This document shows, piece after piece, positions 44,784 through 53,460 of a DNA stretch of 64,000 nucleotides (position 1 is its first letter; every line of letters starts with the position of its first letter). This DNA comes from Kaistia dalseonensis (GTDB taxonomy: Bacteria > Pseudomonadota > Alphaproteobacteria > Rhizobiales > Kaistiaceae), in contig NZ_JAUSVO010000003.1 in the NCBI RefSeq assembly GCF_030814715.1, positions 310,001 to 374,000 on the forward strand. Reading direction: 5' to 3'. Made by a program: the position numbers and the translations under genes. The notes under the pieces are model-generated. The model was not told where the DNA came from. It was given only the letters and a program-made list of their open reading frames with translations, and searched no databases.

Positions 44784-46222
44784 GCGACCGCCCTTTCCCG
44801 CGCGGCGAGCGGAAACACCTTGTGCGGATTGAGCAGCCATTGCGGATCGAGAGCGGTCTTCACCCGCATCTGCTGATCGAGGTCGATGGTGTTGAATTGG
44901 TGGATCATCAGCTCACGCTTCTCGACGCCGACGCCGTGCTCGCCCGTCAGGCAGCCGCCGACCTCGACGCACAGCTTCAGAATATCCGCGCCGGCTGCCT
45001 CGGCCTTCTCCAGTTCGCCCGGCTGGTTGGCGTTGAACAGTACGAGTGGATGGAGATTGCCGTCGCCGGCATGGAAGATGTTGGCGACCTGCAGGCCATA
45101 GCCGGCGCAGATCTCCGAAATGCCCGTCAGCACGCGCGGCAATTGCCCGGTCGGGATCGTGCCGTCCATGCACATGTAATCGGCGATCCGGCCCATAGCG
45201 CCGAAAGCCGACTTGCGACCCTTCCAGATGGCGGCGCTCTCGGCCTCGGATTGCGAAACCTTGAGGTTGGAGGGATTGAAATCGGCGGCGATCGTCGTGA
45301 TCCGGCCGATCAGATCCTCGATCTCGGCCTCCGAGCCCTCGACCTCGATGATCAGCAGCGCCTCGACATCGAGCGGATAGCCGGCATGGGCGAAGGCCTC
45401 GCAGACCTTGATCGCCGGACGGTCCATATATTCGATCGCGACCGGGATGATGCCCGACCCGATGATGGCCGCGACGGCCGCGCCGCATTCCTCGGCGGAC
45501 TGGAAGCCCATCAGCATGGGCCGCGCACCCTCTGCCATCGGCAGGATCCGCAGCATCGCCTCGGTGACGACGCCGAGCTGTCCCTCCGACCCGACCACGA
45601 GGCCGAGCAGGTCATAGCCCGGACTATCCAGATGCGGCCCGCCGATCTCGACCACCGTGCCGTCGATCAGCACCATCTTCACGCCGAGGACATTATTGGT
45701 CGTGACGCCATATTTGAGGCAGTGCGCCCCGCCGGAATTCATCGCGATATTGCCGGCGATGGTGCAGGCGAGCTGGCTCGACGGATCGGGCGCGTAAAAA
45801 AAGCCGAGATGCGAGACCGCGCCCGACACGCCCAGATTGGTCACGCCGGCCTCGACACGGATCGTCCGGTTCGGCAGGTCGATATCGAGCACTTTGTTCA
45901 TCTTGGAGACGCCGAGCACGACGGCGTCCTCCGCCGGCAGCGCACCGCCGGCAAGCGAGGTTCCCGCTCCGCGCGCGACGACCTTGACGCCCTCCTGGTT
46001 CAGGAAGGCGAGGACAGCGGAAACCTGCTCAGTCGTCTCGGGCAGCACGACGGCGAGCGGAATCTGGCGATAGGCGGTGAGCGCGTCGGTCTCGTAGGCG
46101 CGGCGCTCATCCTCCGCCGTAATCAGCGAGGCGGGCGGCACGAGCCTGGCGAGGCCGGCAATGATCTCGTCACGGCGCGCCAGCACGCGCTGGTCGGGCT
46201 TCGGCATCAGAATGGCGGACAC
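44780..46222 (-). CDS. glcD: Glycolate oxidase catalytic subunit GlcD
   Basis: 480 residues; oxidises glycolate to glyoxylate with FAD. The FAD-binding motif is VVARGAGTSLAGGALP near 73-88, followed by the substrate-side DPSSQLACTIAGNIAMNSGG and the C-terminal HAGDGNLHP and GEHGVGVEKRELM. I place the start at GTG 46220-46222, behind a GGAGG site; an ATG five codons later and an upstream ATG at 46300 are less well supported. First gene of the operon, divergent from a LysR gene. Confidence 0.95.
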   Translation of the reverse strand: MSAILMPKPDQRVLARRDEIIAGLARLVPPASLITAEDERRAYETDALTAYRQIPLAVVLPETTEQVSAVLAFLNQEGVKVVARGAGTSLAGGALPAEDAVVLGVSKMNKVLDIDLPNRTIRVEAGVTNLGVSGAVSHLGFFYAPDPSSQLACTIAGNIAMNSGGAHCLKYGVTTNNVLGVKMVLIDGTVVEIGGPHLDSPGYDLLGLVVGSEGQLGVVTEAMLRILPMAEGARPMLMGFQSAEECGAAVAAIIGSGIIPVAIEYMDRPAIKVCEAFAHAGYPLDVEALLIIEVEGSEAEIEDLIGRITTIAADFNPSNLKVSQSEAESAAIWKGRKSAFGAMGRIADYMCMDGTIPTGQLPRVLTGISEICAGYGLQVANIFHAGDGNLHPLVLFNANQPGELEKAEAAGADILKLCVEVGGCLTGEHGVGVEKRELMIHQFNTIDLDQQMRVKTALDPQWLLNPHKVFPLAARERAVA

Positions 46223-46280
46223 GGCTTCCTCCTCGCCCTTTCCTGAAGTCACTCTACGCTTGGCGCGTCGCGCTGCGAAA

Positions 46281-46294
46281 GTCGCGATCGCGAC
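46281..46294. promoter_or_regulatory. Perfect palindrome between glcD and the LysR gene
   Basis: GTCGCGATCGCGAC is a 14-bp perfect palindrome in the 127-base divergent gap, with an AT-rich stretch (ATCATTTTTGCTTTG) beside it. It is a candidate operator for the LysR-type protein, although LysR boxes usually are T-N11-A interrupted repeats. Confidence 0.45.
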
Positions 46295-46349
46295 AATCAT
46301 TTTTGCTTTGCGATTGAAAGTGGTCCAGTTTTTTTGCCACTATACGATC

Positions 46350-47273
46350 ATGAGTGCTTTCAATGATATGGAGATCTTCGCGCGCGTCGTCACGGCAGGG
46401 AGCCTTTCCGCCGCAGGACGCGAGCTCGGCCTGTCGCCGGCCGTCGTCTCCAAGCGGCTGAAGCGGCTCGAAGACCGGCTCGGCACGCGGCTGCTGCAGC
46501 GCACGACGCGCCAGATCGCGCTGACCGAGGCGGGGCGCGATTTCAACGAGCGCGTCATCCAGATCCTCGCCTCGATCGACGAGGCGGAGGGCTTCGCCAG
46601 CGGCCGATCGGATGTGGCGCGCGGCACGCTCAAGGTTTCGGCGCCCACCACCTTCGGCCGTCTGCACATCGCACCCTATCTCGGCCCCTTCCTCGGTGCC
46701 CATCCCGGCCTCACCGTCAATCTCGTGCTCTCCGACGATTTCGTTGATCTCGTGCGCGAGGGGATCGATGTCTCGATCCGGATCGCCGAACTGACGGATT
46801 CGAGCCTCGTCGCCCGCCGTCTGGCGCCTAACCATCGCCTGCTCTGTGCCACGCCGGCCTATCTCGCGACGCATGGCGAACCGCGGACGATCGCGGATCT
46901 TTCCCGGCACACCCTGCTCGCCACCGCCGGCCAGGATCCCTGGCGGCTCGAAGGGCCGTCCGGGCCGGTCACGGTCCATGTCGAGGGACGGCTTCGCACC
47001 AATTCCAACGAGGTCGTGCGCGAGGCGGTCTTTGCCGGCCTCGGCATCGCGTTTCGCTCGACCTGGGATGTCGGGCCGGAACTGCGCTCGGGGCAACTCG
47101 CCCATGTCCTGCCGGCCTATCGCGCCTCGCGCCGCGTGGCCGTTCATGCGGTCTATCCGAGCCGCCGCTTCCTGGCCGCCAAGGTGCGGCTCTTCATCGA
47201 CTATCTCGGCAGCCTCTATGGCGAGCACCCGGCCTGGGACCAGGGGCTGGAGGGGATCGTCGGAAGCGGCTAG
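46350..47273 (+). CDS. LysR-family regulator divergent from glcD
   Basis: 307 residues. Winged helix-turn-helix FARVVTAGSLSAAGRELGLS and VVSKRLKRLEDRLGTRLLQR near 8-52, followed by a LysR substrate domain (PTTFGRLHIAPYLGPFL). The start is the ATG at 46350, after which the DNA-binding domain begins at once. Divergence from glcDEF suggests it controls glycolate oxidation, but this is inference. It ends against DUF3422, overlapping by four bases tail to tail. Confidence 0.9.
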   Translation: MSAFNDMEIFARVVTAGSLSAAGRELGLSPAVVSKRLKRLEDRLGTRLLQRTTRQIALTEAGRDFNERVIQILASIDEAEGFASGRSDVARGTLKVSAPTTFGRLHIAPYLGPFLGAHPGLTVNLVLSDDFVDLVREGIDVSIRIAELTDSSLVARRLAPNHRLLCATPAYLATHGEPRTIADLSRHTLLATAGQDPWRLEGPSGPVTVHVEGRLRTNSNEVVREAVFAGLGIAFRSTWDVGPELRSGQLAHVLPAYRASRRVAVHAVYPSRRFLAAKVRLFIDYLGSLYGEHPAWDQGLEGIVGSG

Positions 47274-48556
47274 ACGCCGTCGCCATGTCCATCGCTGTGG
47301 CGCGAGCGGACGCGGCGGACCACGAACCACACGGCGAACGCGACCGGTATGACGGCCACGGCCGTCAAATGGGTCGGGTCGATGTCGAGACCCACCATGC
47401 CGGAACCCTTGGCGAAATAGCCAAGCAGCCCGATGATGTAATAGCTGATCGCGGCGACCGAGAGACCTTCCACCGTCTGCTGCAGGCGCAATTGCAGGCG
47501 GGCGCGGCGGTTCATCGAATCGAGCAGCGCGCGGTTCTGCTGCGACAGCTCGACATCGACGCGGGCGCGCAGCAAAGCCGCCGCCCGTGCGAGCTTTCGC
47601 GACAGATCCTGCTGGCGACTTTCGAGCGTCTGGCATGTGCGCATGGCAGGCGCCATGCGGCGCGCGAGAAACGCGGTGAAGCTCGAATAGCCCTCGATCG
47701 GGTGTTCACCCATCGCCTCGAGCCGCAGGCGCACGATCTCCGCATAGGCGCGGCTCGCCCCGAAGCGGAAGGCACTCTCGGCCGCCCCGGCCTCCAGTTC
47801 GCCGGCCAGCGCCGTCAAATCGTCGAGCAGCGCGCGGTTCGCCTCGAAGCCCTCGCTGGCGCGGAAGCGGCCGGTATTGGCGACAAGCTCTGTCTCGATC
47901 CGGCGAATATCGGGTTGCAGGCGCTGGGCCTCGGGCAGGCCGAGCATGGCCAGGGTGCGGTAGGTCTCGACCTCGAGCAGCCGCTGCACCACGGGGCCCG
48001 CTTCCTGGGCGCCGAGACCGCGATCGATGACGAGCAACCGGGTGAAGCCGTCGCCATCCTCGCGAAAATCGGTGGCGATGATGCCACGACCGCCCGCGAC
48101 ATGAGATACCGCGAGCGAGCCCGGGTCCAGCGCTTCAAGGATCTCGGCCGGCGGCCGCTCGTCGGCCACCAGATCGAGGCGGACAGCCACCATCAGCGGC
48201 CCGGGCGGATCAAAGGCGTCGCCGAACGGCGTTTCAGGCGGCAGCGCGCCGATGCCGCCCCGCACATCCCAGCTATAGGTCGTGAATTCGGCGTGGCTTT
48301 CCCAGCGCAGCGTGCCGCCGAGCAGGGCCACGACATGATGGCGCGCCTGTTCGGTCGGCGGAGAGAGGCCGTTGCGCAGGCAGAGTTCCGAAAGCCGTGC
48401 CCGTGCAACCGCCGTCTGCTCGCCATCGGTCATGAAGGCGAAATGCAGGACGATGCGCGGCGCCTCCATCATGTGGAAAGGTCGCGCATGCACTTCGTGC
48501 AGCACCGCTGTCCGGAGCGGATGGTCCGCGAAACGCCTCGGTCCCTCGCGCATCAT
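47270..48556 (-). CDS. DUF3422 family membrane protein
   Basis: 428 residues. The N-terminus HPLRTAVLHEVHARPF is the DUF3422 signature. A helical, coiled-coil-like middle part (about 280-370; MRTCQTLESRQQDLSRKL) precedes two C-terminal membrane helices (SYYIIGLLGYFAKG near 370-385 and AVAVIPVAFAVWFVVR near 400-415). This layout resembles CorA-like proteins but the GMN motif is missing. Function unknown. Confidence 0.88.
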   Translation of the reverse strand: MMREGPRRFADHPLRTAVLHEVHARPFHMMEAPRIVLHFAFMTDGEQTAVARARLSELCLRNGLSPPTEQARHHVVALLGGTLRWESHAEFTTYSWDVRGGIGALPPETPFGDAFDPPGPLMVAVRLDLVADERPPAEILEALDPGSLAVSHVAGGRGIIATDFREDGDGFTRLLVIDRGLGAQEAGPVVQRLLEVETYRTLAMLGLPEAQRLQPDIRRIETELVANTGRFRASEGFEANRALLDDLTALAGELEAGAAESAFRFGASRAYAEIVRLRLEAMGEHPIEGYSSFTAFLARRMAPAMRTCQTLESRQQDLSRKLARAAALLRARVDVELSQQNRALLDSMNRRARLQLRLQQTVEGLSVAAISYYIIGLLGYFAKGSGMVGLDIDPTHLTAVAVIPVAFAVWFVVRRVRSRHSDGHGDGV

Positions 48557-48609
48557 CCCCTCGATCGCGGTGCGGCCTCACCAAGCAGTAAGGCAGCAGC
48601 GACCGCGTC

Positions 48610-49749
48610 TCAACCCCGGTCGATCACCGTTTCGTCGATCTCGGCGATGGTGCGACGACCCGTCAAGGCCATGGAGATGTCCAGTTCGGCACCGATGACG
48701 TCGATCGCCTTGGAAACGCCCGCCTCGCCACCCGCCCCGAGGCCATAGAGAAACGCCCGGCCGAGCAGGCAGCTCCGCGCGCCGAGCGCGAGCGCGCGCA
48801 GCACGTCCTGGCCCGAGCGTATGCCGCTGTCGAACATTATCTCGGTCTGGTGTCCAACCGCATCGGCGATGCGCGGCAGCGTCGAAATCGCCGACGGGGC
48901 GCCGTCGAGCTGGCGGCCGCCATGATTGGACACGACGATCGCGTCGGCGCCCGTCGCCGCCGCGCTCTTGGCGTCACCCACATCCAGCACGCCCTTCAGG
49001 ATGAGCTTGCCCGGCCAGATCGAACGGATCCAGGCGACATCGTTCCAGTTGAGCGTCGCGTCGAACTGTCCCGCCACCCACTGACCGAGCGACTTGACCC
49101 CGCTCATGCCCTCGATGCGACCGGCCAGATTGCCGAAGGTCTTGTGCTTGCTGCCGAGCATCTCGAAGGCCCAAGGCAGCTTCGTCGCCATGTCGAGCAC
49201 ATTGCCGAGCTTGATCCGTGGCGGAACGGTCAGGCCGTTCTTGATGTCGCGGTGGCGCTGGCCCTGCACCTGCAGGTCGAGCGTGAGCACCAGCGCCGAG
49301 CACTTGGCGGCAATGGCGCGCTCGACCAGTTGCCGGGCGAAGTCGCGGTTCTTCATCACATAGAGCTGGAACCAGAACGGCTTCGACGTGTTCGCAGCCA
49401 CATCCTCGATCGAGCAGATCGACATGGTGGAAAGGCAGAACGGGATGTTCGCCTTTTCGCAGGCGCGCGCAGCGAGGATTTCGCCATCGGCATGCTGCAT
49501 CCCGGTCAGGCCCGTCGGTGCGAAGGCGAAGGGAAAGGCCCGCTTCTCGCCCAGGATCGTCGTCTCGGTCGAACGGTTCGAGACATCGACCATGACGCGC
49601 TGGCGCAACTTCAATGCCTTCAAGTCGGCGCGGTTGGCATCGAGCGTCTCTTCGCTGTAGGAGCCACGATCGCAATATTCGAAGAAGGCGCGCGGCACGC
49701 GGCGCTTGGCCATGAGCCGAAGATCTTCAACGCTCGTCACGTCCTTCAT
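48610..49749 (-). CDS. lldD: L-lactate dehydrogenase, FMN-dependent
   Basis: 379-residue TIM-barrel flavoenzyme of the FMN-dependent alpha-hydroxyacid family, membrane-associated. Conserved parts: FEYCDRGSYSEET, FAPTGLTGMQHADGE, LTLDLQVQGQRHRDIKNG with the flavin site, and SNHGGRQLDG (near 275) with the catalytic His and Arg. It oxidises L-lactate to pyruvate, electrons going to quinone; related glycolate or mandelate activity cannot be excluded. It is divergent from a FadR-type regulator, the usual arrangement for lldR-lldD. Confidence 0.93.
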   Translation of the reverse strand: MKDVTSVEDLRLMAKRRVPRAFFEYCDRGSYSEETLDANRADLKALKLRQRVMVDVSNRSTETTILGEKRAFPFAFAPTGLTGMQHADGEILAARACEKANIPFCLSTMSICSIEDVAANTSKPFWFQLYVMKNRDFARQLVERAIAAKCSALVLTLDLQVQGQRHRDIKNGLTVPPRIKLGNVLDMATKLPWAFEMLGSKHKTFGNLAGRIEGMSGVKSLGQWVAGQFDATLNWNDVAWIRSIWPGKLILKGVLDVGDAKSAAATGADAIVVSNHGGRQLDGAPSAISTLPRIADAVGHQTEIMFDSGIRSGQDVLRALALGARSCLLGRAFLYGLGAGGEAGVSKAIDVIGAELDISMALTGRRTIAEIDETVIDRG

Positions 49750-49856
49750 CGGAAGCTCCAGACCTCTCTGATCACGGCCTCTCGGACCCGCCCCGAACGG
49801 GCAAACTGGATCAGTTTTCTTACCACTTGGCGGAATATGCTGATAGGCTCATCGGC

Positions 49857-50675
49857 ATGGTGTTTCAACCCGTCCCTTCACGCGCGACAGCAGATGAGGT
49901 CGCGCGCCAGATCGAGATGCTCGTCCTCGAGGGCGTGCTGCATCCCGGCGATCGTCTGCCCGGCGAGCGCGAACTTGCGACCCTGCTCGACGTTTCGCGC
50001 CCCATCCTGCGCGATGGCTTGAAGGCGCTCGAAGCGCGGGGACTGATCGAGAGCCGGCATGGCGGTGGCACCTATGTCGCGGCCATCGAGGGCTCGGTGT
50101 TCGCCGCGCCGATCGTCGATCTGATCGCCCATTCCCCCAAGGCCAGTGGTGACTATCTGGAGTTTCGCCGTGAGATCGATGCGACGGCGGCGGCCATGGC
50201 GGCGGCACGGGCGACCGAGGCCGACCGGACGATCATCACGCGGATTTTCGAGACGATGGAAGCCGAGCACGACAAGGCCGATTTCCGGCGCGAGGCGGCG
50301 CTCGACGTGGAGTTTCACCAGGCGATCGGCGAGGCCACGCACAACATCGTCATGATCCATGTGCTGCGCGCCTGCTACCGCCTGCTCGCCGATGGCGTGT
50401 TCTATAATCGCAGCCGGCTTTATGGCCATGCCGGCTCGCGCGACCGGCTGCTCGCGCAGCACCGCGCCATTCGCGACGCGATTGTGGCGGGCGATGCCGA
50501 TGCGGCCGGCAAGGCGGCAACGGCGCACATCGCCTATGTCGAGGCCGCGCTGCGCGAAGGGGCGGAGGCCGGCGCCCGTCAGGAAATCGCCAGCCTGCGC
50601 CTGATGCAGTTCGAGGAACGCGCCTCGGCCCGCCGCGGTGGGCGGAAGGCCGAGGCGACGAAGTTGGAAAGCTGA
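49857..50675 (+). CDS. FadR-subfamily GntR regulator (LldR-like)
   Basis: 272 residues. Winged HTH HPGDRLPGERELATLLDVSR and GLIESRHGGGTYV near 28-75 is followed by an FCD domain with the metal-binding residues expected in EFRREIDATAA, DVEFHQAIGEATHN and HRAIRDAI. I choose the ATG at 49857 with a TAGG site; a TTG at 49827 would add ten residues. Its divergent position opposite lldD suggests lactate-responsive control. Confidence 0.88.
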   Translation: MVFQPVPSRATADEVARQIEMLVLEGVLHPGDRLPGERELATLLDVSRPILRDGLKALEARGLIESRHGGGTYVAAIEGSVFAAPIVDLIAHSPKASGDYLEFRREIDATAAAMAAARATEADRTIITRIFETMEAEHDKADFRREAALDVEFHQAIGEATHNIVMIHVLRACYRLLADGVFYNRSRLYGHAGSRDRLLAQHRAIRDAIVAGDADAAGKAATAHIAYVEAALREGAEAGARQEIASLRLMQFEERASARRGGRKAEATKLES

Positions 50676-50687
50676 TCGGCCCGTCGA

Positions 50688-51659
50688 TCAAGGCCTGAGC
50701 AGCACCGAACCGGACGAACGTCCGCTTTCCAGGATGCGATGCGCCTCGACCGCGTCGGCGAGGTCGAGCTCCGTGCCGATCGTCACGACGAGCCCCTCCT
50801 TCAGAACCGCGAAGACCGCCTTGGCGGCCGTTCGATAAGCAACCGGATCATTGGCGAAATGGAGCACGCTCGGCCGCGCCAGTGAAAGCGAGCGGCGCGG
50901 TCCGATCTCGTTGACATCGATCGGCGGGATGGCGCCGCCGGCCTGGCCGACGCTCGCCACCGTCCCGAACAGCCGCACGCAGTCGAGCGTGCGCTGCAGC
51001 ATGTCGCCGCCAATGCCGTCATAGGCGACATCGACGCCGCGCCCATCGGTCAGGCGGCGCGTCTCGGCCACGACATCGACGGAACGATAGAGGATCGCAT
51101 GGTCGAGGCCATGGGCGATCGCGATCTCCGCCTTCTCCTCGCTTCCGACCGTGCCGATCACCGTGGCGCCGAGGCGCTTGGCCCATTGCGTCAGGATGAG
51201 GCCGAGCCCGCCCGCAGCCGCATGGACGAGAACGGTCGTGCCTGGACCGACCGGATAGACACGGAAGAGCAGCATATAGGCGGTGAGCCCGCGCAGCATC
51301 GCCGCCGCGGCCGTGCGCGAGGCGATGGCGTCCGGCAGGTGCAGGAGACGGCCGGCGCCGATCACGCGCGTCTCCTGATAGCCTCCCACCGGGAGACCGG
51401 CATAGGTGACGCGGTCTCCGAGGCCGAAGCCCTGGACGCCGGCGCCGATGGCCTCCACCACGCCGGCGCCCTCGACGCCCAGGACGGCCGGAAGGCCGGG
51501 CAGCGGATAGAGGCCCCGACGCTGGTAGATATCGACGAAATTGACACCGATCGCGTCGTGCCGAATGCGGATTTCGCCCGGCCCCGGCTCGCCGGGAGCC
51601 GTTTCGACGAGATGGAGATTCTCGGCAGGTCCAGTTGTTTCGAGAATGACGGCACGCAT
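50688..51659 (-). CDS. Quinone oxidoreductase (zinc-free MDR family)
   Basis: 323 residues of the medium-chain dehydrogenase family, NADPH:quinone oxidoreductase group. GVNFVDIYQRRGLYP and GVEGAGVVEAIGAG define the N-terminal domain. The NADPH-binding motif is VHAAAGGLGLILTQWAKRLGATVIGT near 145-170. Zinc ligands of alcohol dehydrogenases are missing. Start at 51659, opposite a divergent LysR gene. A frame running to 52328 is an antisense shadow of that LysR gene. Confidence 0.93.
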   Translation of the reverse strand: MRAVILETTGPAENLHLVETAPGEPGPGEIRIRHDAIGVNFVDIYQRRGLYPLPGLPAVLGVEGAGVVEAIGAGVQGFGLGDRVTYAGLPVGGYQETRVIGAGRLLHLPDAIASRTAAAAMLRGLTAYMLLFRVYPVGPGTTVLVHAAAGGLGLILTQWAKRLGATVIGTVGSEEKAEIAIAHGLDHAILYRSVDVVAETRRLTDGRGVDVAYDGIGGDMLQRTLDCVRLFGTVASVGQAGGAIPPIDVNEIGPRRSLSLARPSVLHFANDPVAYRTAAKAVFAVLKEGLVVTIGTELDLADAVEAHRILESGRSSGSVLLRP

Positions 51660-51740
51660 GATGAACTCCTTTGATGAGGTTTGGAGCCGCATTCTGTCGC
51701 GGGAGCCTTCACCCGAGAATTCCATGTTTCTCCACATGAT

Positions 51741-51758
51741 CTGTGCGATAATGCACAG
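51741..51758. promoter_or_regulatory. LysR operator directly before the LysR gene start
   Basis: CTGTGC-N6-GCACAG, a perfect interrupted palindrome whose last base abuts the ATG at 51759. It lies in the 99-base gap to the divergent quinone oxidoreductase. Its position suggests autorepression by occlusion of translation or transcription. Confidence 0.65.
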
Positions 51759-52610
51759 ATGAACTGGGACGACCTGCGCATCTTCATTGCCGTCATGCGA
51801 TCGGGCAGCCTCTCCGAGGCGGCGCGCCAACTTCATATCGACCACGCCACGGTGGCTCGCCGCATCACGGCGCTCGAAGAGGCGCTCGGCGTGAAGCTGT
51901 TCGACCGGATGCCACGTGGCTACCTCCCGACAGTGGAAGCGGACCGTATCGCAGCTGAGGCCGGGGCGATCGAGCGATCCGTGCTGGCCGTGCAGCGCCT
52001 GGCAGCCGGCTCGGACGCCATGCTCGGGGGCACGGTGCGCGTCAGCGCCTCGCCGGTGGTCGCGAGCCACTTCCTGGCGGGCCGTTTCGCGGCGTTTCGC
52101 AAGGCTCATCCGCAGGTCGAGATCGAACTGCTGGGTCAGGCAGAACTGGTGCAGCTCGATCGCAACGAGGCCGACTGCGCGGTTCGGCTGAGCCGACCGG
52201 AGGAAGGCGATCTCCTGCTGCGCAAGGTCGGCGTGCTCGGCTATGGCCTCTATGGCGCGCGGGACTATCTGGACCGAACGGCGGAGGCGGATTGGGTCTT
52301 TTGCGGCTATGACGCGGCCCTGGCACATGTGCCGCAGCAGCTTTGGCTGGCCGAGGTCGCGGCCGGCCGGCCGTTTGCCTTCCGCACCAACGATCTGGCG
52401 TCATTGTTTCAGGCGGTGCGCTCCGGCATCGGGCTGTCCGCCATACCGCATTTCATGGTGGCCGACGTGCCCGACATGGTGTGCCTCGCCCGGTCGGAGC
52501 GCGCAGCGCGCGATATATGGCTCGTCGCGCATCGCGATGTCGCCCGCGCGCCGCGCGTGCGAGCCGTGCTCGACTATCTCGCCGTCATCCTCGGCGAACT
52601 CAGGCAATAG
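51759..52610 (+). CDS. LysR-family regulator, divergent from the quinone oxidoreductase
   Basis: 283 residues. It begins MNWDDLRIFIAVMRSGSLSE, with the DNA-binding HTH to about residue 50 (HIDHATVARRITALEEALG). The effector domain is somewhat short and resembles the LrhA/CrgA-like group with QVEIELLGQAELV and EADCAVRL. It probably controls the quinone oxidoreductase opposite it; LysR next to such oxidoreductases is a common pairing. Confidence in the target is moderate. Confidence 0.9.
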   Translation: MNWDDLRIFIAVMRSGSLSEAARQLHIDHATVARRITALEEALGVKLFDRMPRGYLPTVEADRIAAEAGAIERSVLAVQRLAAGSDAMLGGTVRVSASPVVASHFLAGRFAAFRKAHPQVEIELLGQAELVQLDRNEADCAVRLSRPEEGDLLLRKVGVLGYGLYGARDYLDRTAEADWVFCGYDAALAHVPQQLWLAEVAAGRPFAFRTNDLASLFQAVRSGIGLSAIPHFMVADVPDMVCLARSERAARDIWLVAHRDVARAPRVRAVLDYLAVILGELRQ

Positions 52611-52627
52611 AAGGCCGAGAAGCCGCC

Positions 52628-53341
52628 TCAGCGGATCGTCGCGACCCAGGCTGCGGCCAGTGCCTGGCCGACCCGGTCGGCGTGAACGCCCTTTTCGATC
52701 GCCTCGATGCGATGACGCGCCGCCCAATTCGTGTCGATCGCCTCGATCTCTTCGGCGAAGGCGACGTTCCAGTCGCGCACGAGGGTCGTATCCGCCTCGA
52801 AATGAAACTGGATGCCATAGACCGCGCGCCCGATGCGAAAGGCCTGGTAGGGCGTCATGGCGCTGGTCGCCAGATGGACCGCGCCGGGCGGCAGCGTGAA
52901 CGTGTCAAGATGCCAGTGAAAGAGCGGCGCGGCATCGCCGATCGACGCGATGACGGGATCTGCCCGCCCCGCATCGGTGGGCCTGACCTCGTGCCATCCG
53001 AATTCGACCGGACGACCAAGAATATTGGTTGCGCCATGGCCGCGCGCCACGATCTGCGAGCCGAGGCAGATACCAAGCACCGATTTGTCCGCCTCACCGA
53101 AGCGGCGGGTCAGCTCGCTCAAATGCGGCAGATAGGGATAATCGTCATCATCGATCGCGCTCTGGCCGCCACCGAGCACGACCAGCGCGTCATGGCCGTG
53201 ATGATCCACGGGCAAGGGCTCGTCGAGATCGGCGCGCCTCAGGTCGATCCTGGCGCCCGCGGCTTCGAGCGCGGGGCGAACAAGCCCGAGCGGCGTGTCG
53301 GCGAAGTTCTGTATGGCGAGAACGCGCATGGGTCGGGGCAT
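52628..53341 (-). CDS. Class I glutamine amidotransferase-like protein (GuaA-like domain)
   Basis: About 237 residues. Class I amidotransferase domain with nucleophile C92 in VLGICLGSQIVARG, and the His-Glu pair in GIQFHFEAD near 180. It is a stand-alone domain, often annotated GMP synthase-like, and its natural acceptor is unknown; related enzymes act on gamma-glutamyl compounds. Starts at 53341 (MPRPMR) or 53329 (MRVLAI) are both possible. It faces the LysR gene tail to tail. Confidence 0.88.
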   Translation of the reverse strand: MPRPMRVLAIQNFADTPLGLVRPALEAAGARIDLRRADLDEPLPVDHHGHDALVVLGGGQSAIDDDDYPYLPHLSELTRRFGEADKSVLGICLGSQIVARGHGATNILGRPVEFGWHEVRPTDAGRADPVIASIGDAAPLFHWHLDTFTLPPGAVHLATSAMTPYQAFRIGRAVYGIQFHFEADTTLVRDWNVAFAEEIEAIDTNWAARHRIEAIEKGVHADRVGQALAAAWVATIR

Positions 53342-53460
53342 CCGGTGGGGGCTTTCCGGTGAAATAGAAGACGGCTGGCGCAATTGCGCCAGCCCCAATT
53401 TGCGCCAGTTGCATCTGGCAGACGGCCTGTTCGAACGCGAACACCACGCGCCGCCGCAAA

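Noticed and set aside
44639-46246. 535-codon plus frame opposite glcD
   Set aside because: Antisense to a gene with intact FAD and C-terminal motifs.
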